In this document: positions 29,506-41,077 of the stretch, in pieces
Layout: each line of letters starts with the position of its first letter
Position numbering within the stretch: the stretch's first letter is position 1
NCBI GenBank assembly: GCA_003260325.1
Contig: MOLU01000002.1
Coordinates: forward strand, 85,536 to 149,535
Length of the DNA: 64,000 nt
Reading direction: 5' to 3'
Source of the DNA: Candidatus Gracilibacteria bacterium GN02-872
GTDB taxonomy: Bacteria; Patescibacteriota; Gracilibacteria; BD1-5; UBA6164
Notes under the pieces: model-generated
The model's database searches: none
Told to the model about the DNA's origin: nothing
The model's input: the letters and a program-made list of their open reading frames with translations, nothing else
Translations under genes and position numbers: made by a program

Positions 29506-30228
29506 TTATTTTGTAATTTTAAATGATTTCATAATTTCATCTAATTCTTTTTCTCCTTCAGCAGAAGTCCCATCATATATTCATTTTGTTACAGTGTAGG
29601 CTTTTTTATCATTTCATTTTTGTAAAACATACTGAGTCATAGACATTTTTTGAGGAATTTGTTTAGAACTTACTTTGTAAGTTATTTTATATCATTTCAT
29701 TCCAGCAAATTCAGTTACTTCTTTTTTAAAATCACTTATATCTAGGCTAATAGCGCTAAATTGCTTTTTTAGATTTTCAATTGAAAGTTCTGTATATTTA
29801 TCAAAAGTATCCAAAGCTTTAGCTTGAGAGTAGTCTTCAAAACCAAAACTTACAGAGCTATTGTTAGTTGTGTTTGAAACTCAAACAGAATTATATCTAG
29901 GATCTTCTAGAGTTTTTAAATCACTAGATTTTTTATAAGAAATCTCATAACCACCTTTTTCGTGTTTGTAAGTAATTACTCAGTCTTTTTCTTGAATAGG
30001 ACTGTCTGAATCCTCCTCTGTTATAGTTCAAGTTTTTGTTTCTTCAGCTTCATTTCAAGTAGAAGTTTTTACTTCAACTCAAGTAGAGGCTTTCTTATCA
30101 TTAGTTTCTACAGTTTTTGTAGAAGTTGCTTCATTACTTCAAGTTGTAACTTTTGGTTGGTCATTTGATTTTCCACAACTTGATAAAGCAAAGACAGAAA
30201 CCAAAGCTATTATTAGATATTTTTTCAT
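29506..30228 (-). CDS. Lipoprotein, family copy 1
   Basis: 240 residues. Signal peptide MKKYLIIALVSVFALSSCGK with a lipobox cysteine, then a Thr/Ser/Glu-rich linker, and a folded domain (YEISYKKSSDLKTL... to the end EKELDEIMKSFKITK). It is paralogous to 30293 and 46149 by lipobox, GYEISYK block and the SFK-I-K end. The layout resembles PsbP/DcrB-like surface lipoproteins, but the family is not certain. Confidence 0.75.
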
Positions 30229-30261
30229 AAATTTTTAATTAGTTAATAAAAGTACAGTGTT

Positions 30262-30289
30262 AGTATAATTATGAATTTTTAGAAATCAA
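30262..30289 (-). promoter_or_regulatory. Promoter of lipoprotein copy 1
   Basis: TTGATT (30289-30284) and TATACT (30267-30262) on the minus strand, 16-bp spacer. Confidence 0.65.
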
Positions 30290-30292
30290 GTA

Positions 30293-30907
30293 TTATTTTA
30301 TAAATTTGAAAGAATTTATGATTTCGTTCAACTCTTTTTCTGTTTCATTAGAAGTTCATTCAACTATTCATTTTGTCAAAACAAAAACCACTCTGTTTTC
30401 TCATTTTTGAAAAACATATTGAGTAATGTTTAGTTTTCTTCAGTTTCAAGGAATAATTATTTGATAAGTTAGCTTATAAGCTTTTTGTCAAGCAAATTTT
30501 GTTTCTTCTTTTTTTATCTCATCTAAATCATACATAATTTTTGCAGTTTTTATAGAAGTTTCTACATATTGCTCAAAATCTTTTATTGCAGAACTAAGAG
30601 AATAATCTTCAAAAACAACATTTGCAGAGTTTCCACTTTTTTTATTGGAAATATTTATATCAGGTCAACTTGAAATATCTTTGTTACGTTTTATTACTTC
30701 ATAATCGCTAGAATTTTTATAAGAAATCTCATAACCAGCTTTTTCATTTTTGTAAGTTTCCAAATCTTTTACAGTTTCAATTTTTCAAGTTAAAATTGTT
30801 TTTTCTGAAGAGTTTCCTGAATTTGTCTCTTTTTTTATTTCTTCAGTTTTTCCACAACTTGATAAAACAAAAACTGAAATTAAAGCAATTGCTAAATATT
30901 TTCTCAT
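30293..30907 (-). CDS. Lipoprotein, family copy 2
   Basis: 204 residues. Signal and lipobox MRKYLAIALISVFVLSSCGK, short linker, then the shared domain (KAGYEISYKNSSDYEVIKRN... ending ELNEIINSFKFIK). It is a tandem paralogue of 29506 with a shorter linker. Its own promoter (30947-30974) suggests separate control. Confidence 0.75.
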
Positions 30908-30946
30908 AAAAAAATTTTTTTAAAATATAAATTCTTTTCATTCAAA

Positions 30947-30974
30947 ATTATAAACTGAAATTTATTAAAATCAA
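30947..30974 (-). promoter_or_regulatory. Promoter of lipoprotein copy 2
   Basis: TTGATT (30974-30969) and TATAAT (30952-30947) on the minus strand, 16-bp spacer. Confidence 0.65.
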
Positions 30975-31043
30975 GTTAGAATTTTGCCTAAATTAAAAAA
31001 ATATGTTAATCTTTAATAAAGATTTATTTTTTAATTTTAACAA

Positions 31044-33650
31044 ATGTCTTACAGTTGAATAACAAAACAAGAAGCTGAGAAAAAGCTAAAAGAGTATTGA
31101 TTTAATCAATTGAAAGCTAAAAAGAAAAATCCTTGGTGGAAGTTACTTTTACAACAATTTTCAGATACTTTGGTAATTATCCTTGTTGTTGCCGCAATAA
31201 TCACATTTTTTCAATGAGAAGTAGTTGATGCAACAGTTATTTTAGTGATAATTATTTTAAACGCTTGAATTTGATTTTTTCAAGAATTTAAAACTGAAAA
31301 AACACTTGAAGCTCTTCAGTGAATGGTTCATCCTGAAGCTAGAGTTATTCGTGATTGAGAAGAAAAACTTATTGATGTAAAAAATATCGTTCCAGACGAT
31401 ATAATCATTTTGGCTGAGTGAGACAAAATTCCAGCTGATTGAGTTTTACTTGAAACTCACAGTTTACAAATAAGTGAAGCAGCCCTAACTTGAGAAAGTG
31501 TTCCAGTAAAGAAAAAAGAGGAAGACAAAGTATTTATGTGAACTAGTTTGGTAAAATGAAGCTGAATAATGAAAGTTACTTCAACTTGAGATAAAACTGA
31601 AATCTGAAATATTGCAAAACTTGCAGTTGAAACAGAAAATGTCTTGTCTCCACTTCAAAAAGAATTAAAAGATATTTGAAAATTTGTTTTGAAAATCACT
31701 TTGGTTATTTGTGCTATAATATTTATAATTCTTTATTTTCGTGATTGAGAAGCAATTCACTGATTTATGTATGCTGTTTCTGTTGCTATTTCTGCAGTTC
31801 CAGAATGACTTCCTACAACTATCACTATTGCGCTTGCTCTGTGAGCAACAGTTCTTTCAAAAAGAAATGTTATAATCAAGAAATTACCTTCGGTAGAGAC
31901 TCTTTGAGCTGTTACAACTATTTGTAGTGATAAAACAGGAACTTTAACTAGAAATGAAATGACAGTTAGAGAAATAAATACTCCAGATTGACAATCTATA
32001 AATATTGTTTGAGAAGGTTATGATCCAAAAAATGGAAGTTTTAGTTGAAATGCAAATGATCCAGATATAAAAATGCTTGTTGAAATCGCTTACAAATGTA
32101 ACGATGCGAAACTTGTAAAAAATGAAATTGGTTATTCTTTACTTTGAGATCCTACAGAATGAGCATTGCTTACAATGTGAGAAAAAATTATTCCAGGAAC
32201 TCTTGACTCAGAAAAAAATATAGAAAATGTTTTTCCTTTTGATTCAGATAGGAAAATGATGAGTGTGATTTCAAATAAAAAAGTACTTGTTAAAGGTTCT
32301 CCAGACAGTATTTTAGAAAATTCTACAAAAATAATGTTGGATTGAGAAATTCGTGATATCACAGAAGAAGATAAAAAAAGAATCCATGAAAAATATATGG
32401 AAATGGCAAAAAAAGCTCTTCGTGTGTTAGCTTTTGCTTATAGAGATATTGAAGAATGAGAAAAAATACAAGAAGACAAAGATGCAGAAAAAAATCTAGT
32501 TTACATCTGACTTACTTGAATGATTGATCCTCCAAGGGATGAAGTAAAAGATGCTGTTGCAGTTGCTCAAAAAGCAGGAATCAGAACAATAGTTATCACT
32601 TGAGATTTCTGACTTACAGCTGGAGCTATTGCTGAAGAACTCGGAATGATTTGACCAAATGATACAAATAATATTTTTACTTGAGAGGAAATTCAGGCAT
32701 TTTCTGATTGAGAATTAAAAAATATTTTAAAACAAAGAAAATCTCTTATTTTTGCTAGAACTATGCCTAGTGACAAGATGAGAATAGTTTCACTTTTGCA
32801 AGACTTATGAGAAGTTGTTGCTATGACTTGAGATTGAGTAAATGATGCTCCAGCACTTAAAAAAGCTGATATTTGAATAGCGATGTGAATAACTTGAACA
32901 GAAGTTTCAAAAGAATCTGCAACTATGATTTTGATGAATGATTCGTTTGCTTCAATTGTTACTGCGATAAAAGAGGGAAGAAGAATTTATGAAAATTTAA
33001 AAAAATTTATTTGGTATATGTTTTCATCAAATATTTGAGAACTTGTAACAATTATTTCTTCTATAATTCTTTTTATTCCAAATGTTTTAACTGCGATTTT
33101 GATTCTTTGTATAAATCTTTGAACAGATATTTTGCCTGCGATTTCGATGTGAGCTGGACCAGCTGATGACGATTTGATGAGCAAAAAACCAAGAGATCCC
33201 AAAGCTCGTATTTTAAATAAAAAATTTGTTACAGGATTTGTAGTGGCAGGTTTCATTTTATGAATTTGTATCGTTGCAATCTTTATAATTACGCTTTTGT
33301 GAGATGGATGGACTTTTGCTCAATGATCAAAATTTGATGCAGAAAAGCTAAAACACGCGATGACAGCAGCTTTTGCTTGACTTGTAACTATCCAAATGGT
33401 AAATACTTTTTCAGCTATTTCTCCAAACAAATCTGTTTTCAAAACAAATTATTTGAAAAATACATTTCATTTGTTTGCAGTTTTAGTAAGTTTTGTGTTT
33501 ATATTCGTAATTATTTACGTTCCATTCTTTCAACAAGTTATGTGAACTGTTTCACTTACTATTAAAGATTGGGCTATTATATGGGCATTTTCACTTGTCC
33601 CTCTTGTTTATCAAGAAATCAGAAAATTACTTTGAAAAAGTATGCATTAA
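31044..33650 (+). CDS. P-type cation-transporting ATPase (P2A-like, calcium type)
   Basis: 868 residues. N-terminal cation ATPase domain, then transmembrane motif AVPEGLPTTITIAL, phosphorylation site CSDKTGTLTRNEMT near residue 296, KGSPD nucleotide-binding segment, hinge MTGDGVNDAPAL near 595, and six C-terminal spans. This is the SERCA/PMR1-like layout that pumps Ca2+ (or another divalent cation) out of the cytoplasm. Ion choice is by family similarity only. It starts without SD and ends at a terminator. Confidence 0.93.
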
Positions 33651-33663
33651 GAAAAATATAATT

Positions 33664-33696
33664 AAAAAAAGACTAACATATATTAGTCTTTTTTTG
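33664..33696 (+). terminator. Terminator after the P-type ATPase gene
   Basis: AAAAAAGACTAA pairs with TTAGTCTTTTTT around CATATA, then T residues. Confidence 0.8.
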
Positions 33697-33730
33697 TTAA
33701 TTACTTAAAAAAGGAAAAGCAATTTTATTG

Positions 33731-33840
33731 GTTCCTGCCTTCGCAGGAATGACAGGAAAATAGATAATGTAGGGAATGATTGCATCGTTCCAAAAAAAAA
33801 TTAAAATTCTAAAAAAGGAACGACGCAGTCGTTCCCTACA
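33731..33840. repeat. GC-rich inverted-repeat element (REP/MITE-like)
   Basis: It starts with the small hairpin TTCCTGCCTTCGCAGGAA (33732-33749). Then GTAGGGAATGATTGCATCGT (start 33769) is mirrored by ACGACGCAGTCGTTCCCTAC (end 33839) with about 25 A-rich bases between. The element is much richer in GC than its surroundings and lies between two terminated genes, as mobile palindromic repeats do. No transposase is present. Confidence 0.65.
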
Positions 33841-33889
33841 ATTAGGAAAATATTGAATTTAAAGAAATGAAAATTTTCTTTTCAGTTTT

Positions 33890-34507
33890 TTAGTTACATA
33901 CATTATTATCAGATACTATTTTGTTAAAAACTTTTTTAAATCTATATTGTTCAGAAACTAAAAACGAATTTATAAAATTTCATAGTTCATTATTAGAATG
34001 TAAGTTATCTAAAACTATTTTTTCTCAGTCACAAGAATAACCTAATAAAAATTGAGTTCCAATATAAGTTTCTCATTCATTTAATTTAAAATTATTTAAT
34101 TCTAAGTTTGATTTAAAATCTAACTTGTCTAATATTCATCTTTTATTCTCAAAAATTATTTTATCTCATATTTTCAAATTTCTAGTTTTTTCCTTTAATA
34201 GATTATTTATCTCTCTAGAGTTTGCTATTAAAAAAACAGATTTAGAATTACTAATTTGTTTATTTTCTTCACTTACTCTATCTACCTCTTCTTTATAAAA
34301 TCACTTATAATAGTTTTTATAGTTTTTTAATTTTATTGTTATTAAATCTGTATTTTTTAAAGTACTAATACTTTCTAATTCTCAAACTCCAAAACTAGCA
34401 GTAAAATTAGGTCATCACTCAACTATTTTATTATTGTTATAAGTATTTATATTATATCATAATAAGCTAGATATAATTATTATAATTATAAAATTAAGTG
34501 CTTGCAT
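33890..34507 (-). CDS. Hypothetical protein with N-terminal membrane anchor
   Basis: 205 residues. N-terminal hydrophobic segment (MQALNFIIIIIISSLLG), then a soluble, Asn-rich, Lys-rich domain (IKLKNYKNYYKGFYKEEVDR...) ending with two cysteines in LLGYSCDGEK and DNNVCN. Probably an exported anchored protein. Native codon use (TGA for most Gly). No family recognised. Confidence 0.6.
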
Positions 34508-34541
34508 ATTTTTTAGTTAATTTTAATAAGTAAAGGTAGAG

Positions 34542-34883
34542 TTATACCTCTCCCTTAAAGTACCATTTATTTGGACTATTAGCATTTCTGTCAGTAGCAA
34601 AGAATTTACCTTTTTTATAAACTTCTTCAGGTGTTATTTTCCCTGTAAGTCCTGCAAGTATAGCCTGATTTACAAAATTTGTACAGTTTCCCCCAAAGTC
34701 AGTATATGTAGGAAACCATTTGTTCCACTCATTTGATGATACTTGATTTAATGCATATCTTACAGCAATATTTGCATTATAATAGCATTTACCTCCTTTA
34801 AAATTTGAACAAGAACTTCCATCAGCTGATTATGCAGCTGAAAAGGCAAAATATATAGCAGAAGCTATTGCGATTTTTTTCAT
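34542..34883 (-). pseudogene. Truncated secreted amidase-like gene with in-frame TAA
   Basis: Reads MKKIAIASAIYFAFSAA, then TAA (34830-34832), then 95 more codons in frame: CYYNANIAVRYALNQV and YTDFGGNCTNFVNQAIL. The second is the catalytic Asn-Cys/Asp-Phe-Gly-Gly motif of the Amidase_6/CHAP-like fold. The protein stops soon after, so the C-terminal half with the His is absent. It has a strong SD (GGGGAGG) and only GGN glycines, so it looks acquired and now broken. Confidence 0.6.
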
Positions 34884-34957
34884 TTTTCCTCCCCATAGTT
34901 AGTTAATGAAAACACGCTAGTTTATTATAAATCAAGATTTTAAATATATTTTTAGTT

Positions 34958-35192
34958 TTATCTATTCAGTTCATCAATAATCTTTTTAATTGTTCTTTCA
35001 AGTTTATTTTTGTCTTTTTTGATGAAATCAAGAGTTGATTTTATCATCGCATAAATATTTATATTTGACTTGGCTGAATCAATCCAGCTTGGATTCTCAA
35101 TTATTTTATCATCTATGAAATCTATTTTTGGTGTGACGAAAGTTATTTTTTTGCCATTCTTAGATTATATTTATTGAAATCTAGTTTTTATT
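34958..35192 (-). pseudogene. Orphan 3' fragment of an ftsA-like gene
   Basis: About 75 codons without a start of its own: LDFNKYNLRMAKKITFVTPK to the end KKIIDELNR. It matches the last ~75 residues of the ftsA-like gene at 62784-63992 almost residue for residue (for example ENPSWIDSAKSNINIYAMIK). The match begins directly after the rpoD stop codon. It is a partial duplicate, already slightly diverged. Confidence 0.75.
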
Positions 35193-35194
35193 TT

Positions 35195-36754
35195 TTAGAA
35201 AAATTTTATTTTATCAGCATTTGGATGCTCTCTTAGTTTTTCAAGAGTTTTAGCTTCTATTTGTCTAATTCTCTCTCTTGTTACTCAAAATTCTTTTCAA
35301 ACTTCTTCCAAAGTATGGATATCTCCTCAATCAAGTCCAAATCTCATAATAATTATTTTTCTTTCTCTTGGAGTCAAAAAATCAAGCATTTCATACAAAT
35401 TATCTTTTAACAAATTCATATTTGTTTGAGAATCTGGAGTTGGATTTTTATCATCTTCAATGAAATCTCAAAGGCTTGTGTCTTCTTCACTTCAAACAGG
35501 AGAATCAAGGGAAAGTATATCTTGAGAAATTCTCATTATTTGCCTTACTTTTCTTATATCCATATCCATTTCTGTAGCAAGCTCTTCCATAAGTGGTTCT
35601 CTAGTAAGTTCTTGAGTAAGTCTTCTGTAAGTATGAGTAAATTTATTTATAGTTTCTATCATATGAACTGGAACTCTGATAGTTCTTGCTTGGTCAGCAA
35701 TTGCTCTAGTTACTCATTGTCTTATCCACCAAGTTGCATAAGTTGAAAACTTAAATCATTTATCTGGATCAAATTTATCAACTGCTCTAAATAATCCTAC
35801 ATTTCACTCTTGAATCAAATCTAAAAGAGAAAGTCATCTTCACATATATTTTTTAGCTATAGATACAACAAGTCTCAAGTTTGCAGCTGCAAGTTTTTTT
35901 CTAGCTTCCATACTTCAAGCTCTTATCTGCTTACCAATTTCTATTTCTTCGTCACTGTTTAAAAGTTCTACTCTTCAAATTTCATTTAAATACATTCTTA
36001 TTGAATCATCGCTTATTTCAGATAAGGAAATATTTGTTTTTTCTTTTCTTTCAAGTCTCTTATCATTTTTGAAAAGATTATCCTTGTCCATACTGTCAAC
36101 TATATCTATTTGAAGCTGCAAAAATCTAGAATAAACTTCATCAAGTAAATCAATATCTTCTTCTGCATTTGGAATAGCTGCATTTACTTCATCTTGTGTT
36201 ACTTTTCAGTGAATTTTTCATTTTTTCATCAAATTTTGAATACTTTCAGGCATTCAGTCCAGCATTTCTTCAGGGACTTCTGTATCAATAAATTTCTGAA
36301 TTCATTTTCAAATTCTTCTTTTATCTTCACTTCTATCTTTTGGAAGTTTTGAAAGTCATCTTTCTTTTTGTAAAGCAAAAGCGATTTCTTCTCAGTCATC
36401 AGTAAAGGAAATGTTATCAAGCATATCTAAGTCTTCACCAAAAACTTCAAGTTCTTCCAATTCTTCGTCAGTTGGTTCATCTTTTTCGTCAAACATGTCA
36501 AAATCATCAAAATCGTCAAAATCATCTAATTCTTTTGATTCTTCATCATCATAAATATCATCATAATCGTCAAATTTTTTACTTTTTGTTGATTTTGTAG
36601 ATTTTTCTTCTGACTTAACTTTTTCATCTTTTTTTACTTTTTTTTCTTTTTTGTTTTCTTCTTCTCATCAAATAGATAAAAATCCCAATTCATCTAGAGA
36701 AATTTCTTCTATTTGTTGAGAATCTTTGTTTTCTTTTTTTGTTTTTTTTGGCAT
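35195..36754 (-). CDS. rpoD: RNA polymerase primary sigma factor RpoD
   Basis: 519 residues. The N-terminal ~150 residues are highly acidic (runs of D and E). Region 1.2-2 follows: [79 protein letters not shown]. Regions 3 and 4 end with [20 protein letters not shown] and EKLREHPN. It directs housekeeping transcription. It sits far from dnaG, although many bacteria pair them. A leader hairpin lies upstream. Confidence 0.97.
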
Positions 36755-36785
36755 TTTTCAAAAAAGTTATGAAATACAAAAAGTG

Positions 36786-36838
36786 ATAACACAAAAAATT
36801 CCTTCATTTTTACTTATAGAAGGAGCAAAAAGTGTTAT
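36786..36838 (-). promoter_or_regulatory. Two-part inverted repeat in the rpoD leader
   Basis: ATAACAC (36786-36792) pairs with GTGTTAT (36832-36838), and TCCTTC (36800-36805) with GAAGGA (36819-36824). They are separated by a symmetric 7/7 internal loop. On the minus strand the structure ends just before rpoD and contains an ATG (upstream ORF MKEFFVLSLFVFHN...) that overlaps the rpoD start in another frame. The gap 36755-37121 otherwise holds AT-rich promoter sequence and the palindrome at 36978. Confidence 0.5.
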
Positions 36839-36977
36839 TTATTCAAATTTTTCAAATCTCTAAAAAAATTAATTTCTTAATTTATAGCTATATTATAATA
36901 TATTTTTAAAAAATTACAAGAAAAATATTTGCAAAATTTTTAGCTTATATTCTTAAATGTATAATTAAAAAATATTT

Positions 36978-36996
36978 TACTATATTTTGTATAGTA
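36978..36996. promoter_or_regulatory. 19-bp palindrome TACTATA-N5-TATAGTA
   Basis: Perfect 7-5-7 inverted repeat (spacer TTTTG), about 125 bp before the secreted protease gene at 37122. Same element as 2885, 11876 and 44754. Confidence 0.6.
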
Positions 36997-37121
36997 AAAT
37001 TATAAAAACTAGAAAAATTATTTGCAATATTTTTGAAAATATATATAATTCAATTAAGTTCATGGATCCAGAGAACTTGAAAAATTTGTACATTAGTGAT
37101 TTACTTTTTAAATTAAAATTT

Positions 37122-38393
37122 ATGAAAAAAATATTTTTAATTTTATTTAGTGTCCTTATTATAAATTTAGTTCCTAATCTAGATACTTTTGCTTCATCAA
37201 ATACAAAAGAAGTAGCAAATAAGTATATACAGGACGCATCTACATTTGACTACTTTTGGAAATGAAAAAATCCAAAAATAGTTTCTGAAAAACTATTTTA
37301 TAGTTGAGATGAAAACAAGCCTTCATATATAGAATACAAAGTTTCCTGTGATGATAGAAAAGACTGTTGATATGTGATGGTGAACCTTGATTGAACAGAT
37401 GTTGATATTCCTGAGGCTTCAAGTGTGTGACAAACTCCTTCTGAAATGATGTGAGAGATGAGTGGAAAAAACTCAAAAAATTATTATTTCTCTGTATTTG
37501 AACAATTCTCTGAAAATCCAGAAACATGAGAAATATGATTTATAAATCCAGATAATGAACAACTTGTAGAAAAAGCTTCATTAAATACTAGTTATTCAAT
37601 AAATTCTGTAAACTCACTTTCTGCTAAATCTCAGAATTTATGAAACAATACATCAAAACTTAAAGAAAAGCTTCAAAAACTAAAAGATGAAGCTAAAAAA
37701 GAAAAACCTATTAACAAGCCTATAAATACCTTAAACTGAATCATAAAAAGTAGTTGAGTTGTCCCTATGAATGACTGAAGAGTTACTACTCCAAATCCAA
37801 ATTCTTGAGCTATGGTTTGAGATCCTATAATAGATACCTACTGTTTGTGATATACTCCTTGTTATCGTCAGACATATGTTAAATATGATGATGGAAAATA
37901 TAGAATATCTGGGTGTGTGTCTACTGCTTTTTCTATACTTTATTGATTTTATGATAGAAATGGTAAAGATAAATTTTTTCCTTGAGAAGTAGCTCCTGAA
38001 TCTAATACGTATTCTGTTCAAGAAATACAAAGACAATTAACAAGTGCTTTAAAGACAGAGAATGGATCAACTTATGAAGAATGATATCAGTGAGGAGTTA
38101 ATTATTTGAATAATATATACCCTAAGACACAAGAAATACTAAGAATAAATGATCTTAATCAAGCTAGAGCTGAGATAGATAATTGACGTCCTTTTTTAAT
38201 GTCTTATGAAGATTCTAATTGAATAGGGCACTCTATAGTGATACATTGATACCAATGATTTAATAAACTATATTGAAATTTCTGATGGTGAAAGCATCAT
38301 GCTAATAGAATGATAAATTTTAACTGAAAGACATTTACATCACATGCTGATAATGGAACCTTTAATAGATTTCATTTTATAAGATTTAACTAA
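37122..38393 (+). CDS. Secreted C10/C39-like cysteine peptidase
   Basis: 423 residues. Signal peptide MKKIFLILFSVLIINLVPNL, a ~200-residue pro-region, then a papain-fold domain with the catalytic Cys in GCVSTAFSILYGFYDR near residue 266, and the His in GHSIVIHGY near 370 followed by LYGNFGWG. These are the streptopain (C10)/C39-like motifs: a secreted protease or peptide-bond cleaver. Start at 37122; upstream in-frame codons lack signal features. Next gene starts 14 bases later. Confidence 0.8.
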
Positions 38394-38407
38394 TAACTTT
38401 ATATTTT

Positions 38408-39190
38408 ATGAATACAATATACAGTTTATTTCCAATAATTCTATCAAAAGCAGAACCTATTGAAGATTATCATTGCTTAAAAACTAAACTAAAAGAAGAT
38501 GAAATATGATTTGTTTGAAGTAACAAATGCTATTGAATAAAAGAGAATCAAATAGTAGTTGATAGTTTATGAAGGCCTAATATTTGAGATACATCATTTT
38601 ACTTAATACTAAAAGAAAGTAATAAATTTAAGAAATGAGCCTTTTCAAGTGATGATATAATGATAAAAGATAATGTTAACCCAAATGTAATATTAGAAAA
38701 GTATAATGGTACTACTTATAATCTGTGAAATCTTTGCTATCAGAACTACAAACCTTCTATTTTTGATTACAGTATTTATATAACTGAGTGTAATACTCTT
38801 TCTAAGCTTTATTGAGAAAGATGAGACTTTAATTGATATATGAAACTTAGTGAAAACTTATGCTTGCCTGTTTTTGAAAAGAAGAAATTTCAAGTACCAA
38901 AGTTAAAAAGATGTGAAAAAGATCAAAAGCCAGGGCTGTATTATGAAAACTGTTGTCCATTTCAAGAATATGATTTATTGATGCTTATAAGAAGCAAAAT
39001 TAAATCAAAAGAAATAAAAACAAGAGATGATATGATAAGGTTTGTAAGAACAGAAAATCAAAGATATGATCAATCACAAAAAGAAATTCCAAAGAAAATT
39101 CAAGATTTTGAAGGAATCAGCTTTGTTTCAGTGATACTTTTATTTTTGATAATTTTTATCAAACTTTTTAAATCAAAAAAGGCTTCCTAA
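38408..39190 (+). CDS. Membrane-tethered hypothetical protein
   Basis: 260 residues. N-terminal soluble region with many cysteines (about 9 Cys, for example CCPFQEYDLLM), then a helical charged segment and a C-terminal span (SVILLFLIIFIKLF). No N-terminal signal. It follows the secreted peptidase gene by 14 bases, so a joint role is possible, such as a membrane substrate or inhibitor (inference). Unknown family. Confidence 0.6.
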
Positions 39191-39203
39191 AAGGGAAGTC
39201 TTT
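39177..39203. terminator. Terminator between convergent genes
   Basis: AAAAGGCTTCC pairs with GGGAAGTCTTT with one mismatch. It covers the stop of the 38408 gene and precedes the dnaG stop. Confidence 0.6.
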
Positions 39204-40875
39204 ATTTTATTTTTGCTTTTTTGGCCTTTGAAATTAGTTGTGTGTATTCTAAAAGTGCTTGATTATCTCAAGTATTTGCCTTTGCTTTCAGTTCCTCTTC
39301 TTTTGTTTTAAAAATTTCCCTATTTAATCAAAAAATAATTTTTTCAAGTTCTTCTTCTTTATTTGAAGAATTTCTAAAAGAATCAGAATCTTCTATTTTT
39401 AGAGAAATTCATCTGATTTTTTCTTTTTTATCAAGAGAAAAACTGTTTATTTTTTCAATTCAGTTTTCAAAAATTTCTTTCAAATCTTTTGGTAAATATT
39501 CACTAAAAATGATTTTTTCTTTAAAAAAATCTATATTTTTTGGATCAAGTAAACAATAAGCCATTATCATTTCACTTGAAGAAACATTATTTTTTATTTT
39601 TAAATTTTCTTCTTCAGATTTTTGCTGTTTAAACCTGATCTTGTTAAATCTATCGTAAACAATGCTTTCTTTTATTTCCAAAAGTTTGCTTAATTCTTTC
39701 AAATAAAAATCTTTTTCTATGTTGTCAGAATAGCTTTTTATTAGCTCAAGAGCTTTTCCCAAAAGTTCTTTTTTGTCTTCTAAACTTCCAGTGTTAAATT
39801 TTGATTTTTTTATAAAATATCAAATTGGAGTCAATGCTTTTTCTATATAAATTCAAAAATCTTTTCAGCTTGAAATAATCTCGTCAGGATCTTTTCCTCA
39901 AGGTAGAGCTATTATTCTAACTTCAAATCATTCGTTTTTCATTTTCTCTAAACTCAAATTTGTAGCTTTTTGCCCAGCTCAATCTCAATCAAAACAAAGA
40001 AATACTTTTTTAGTCAATCTTTTTAGTAAAACTAAATGTTTTTCTGTCAATGCTGTTCCAGAAACTGCAACACAATTCATAAATCATCATCTATTTAAAG
40101 CGATCACATCCATATAACCTTCGCAAATTATTACAAAATCTTCTTTTGTAATTGCTTGTCTTGCGTTGAAAAGATTATACAATATGTTACTTTTATCATA
40201 TATTTTTGAAGCTGGTGAATTTAAATACTTTGGTTCTCAAGAATTTACTATTCTTCCAGCAAAAGCTACAAAATCTCATCTACTATTTTGGATGGGAAAA
40301 ATTACTCTTCAGATAAATTTATCTTTTTTTGATTTTATATCTAAAAATATATGACTTTCGGCTATTTGCTCATCTTCGTATCATTTTTTCTTTAAGTATC
40401 CAAAAAGTTCAATTCCAGAATCAGAATATCAAATATTGAAATTGTTAATTATTTCTTCATTTAAGCCTCTGTCGTATAAATATTTTTTTATTTCAGGATA
40501 GTTTTTCAAAGCCGATTTATAATAATTTGTTGCGTCTTTGTAAAGTGAATATAAGTTTTTTTTCTCTTTGAAATTTGCTTCATTGAAATTACTGTTTACT
40601 TTGATTCAAGTGTAGTTTGAGAGGATTTCAATCGCTTCTTTGAAGCTACAGTTTTCTATATCCATTATAAATTTTACGGCTCAACCTCACTTATGGCATC
40701 AGAAACAATATGCAATTTGCTTTGTTGGAGAAACCATAAAACTCGGAGTTTTCTCACTATGACCAGGAAAAGGGCAGAGAGCTTTGTAATTCATTCCTGC
40801 CTTTCTTAGCTTTGTATACCTTCAAACTAAGTCTACCATATCTATAGCTCACTCTAAATCTTCAACTATTCACAT
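39202..40875 (-). CDS. dnaG: DNA primase DnaG
   Basis: 557 residues. Zinc-binding N-terminus ([17 protein letters not shown], then IAYCFGCHKGG), catalytic core with the RNAP-basic motif, and the TOPRIM motifs ([11 protein letters not shown] and FDGDGAGQKA). A helical helicase-interaction region ends it. It makes RNA primers for replication. Alone here, with no rpoD beside it. Many glycines in TOPRIM are TGA. Confidence 0.96.
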
Positions 40876-41027
40876 ATTTTTTTAAATTTTTTTGAAATAT
40901 TTTTTTTATTTTAATTGAAATTTTACAAAAGTAAAGAGTATTTAATTTGTTGTATGATTTTTCAAAAAAATAAGATTTTTTGTTATCAACTAAGCTCTAA
41001 TAATTGAATATTTTAATAAGAAAAAAA

Positions 41028-41047
41028 GGACTACAATTTAATAGTCC
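41028..41047 (-). terminator. Terminator of the AIM24 gene
   Basis: GGACTA (41028-41033) pairs with TAGTCC (41042-41047), followed on the minus strand by a long T run. Confidence 0.75.
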
Positions 41048-41077
41048 TAAAGTATTTATTATATCTGAAAAAGCTAC

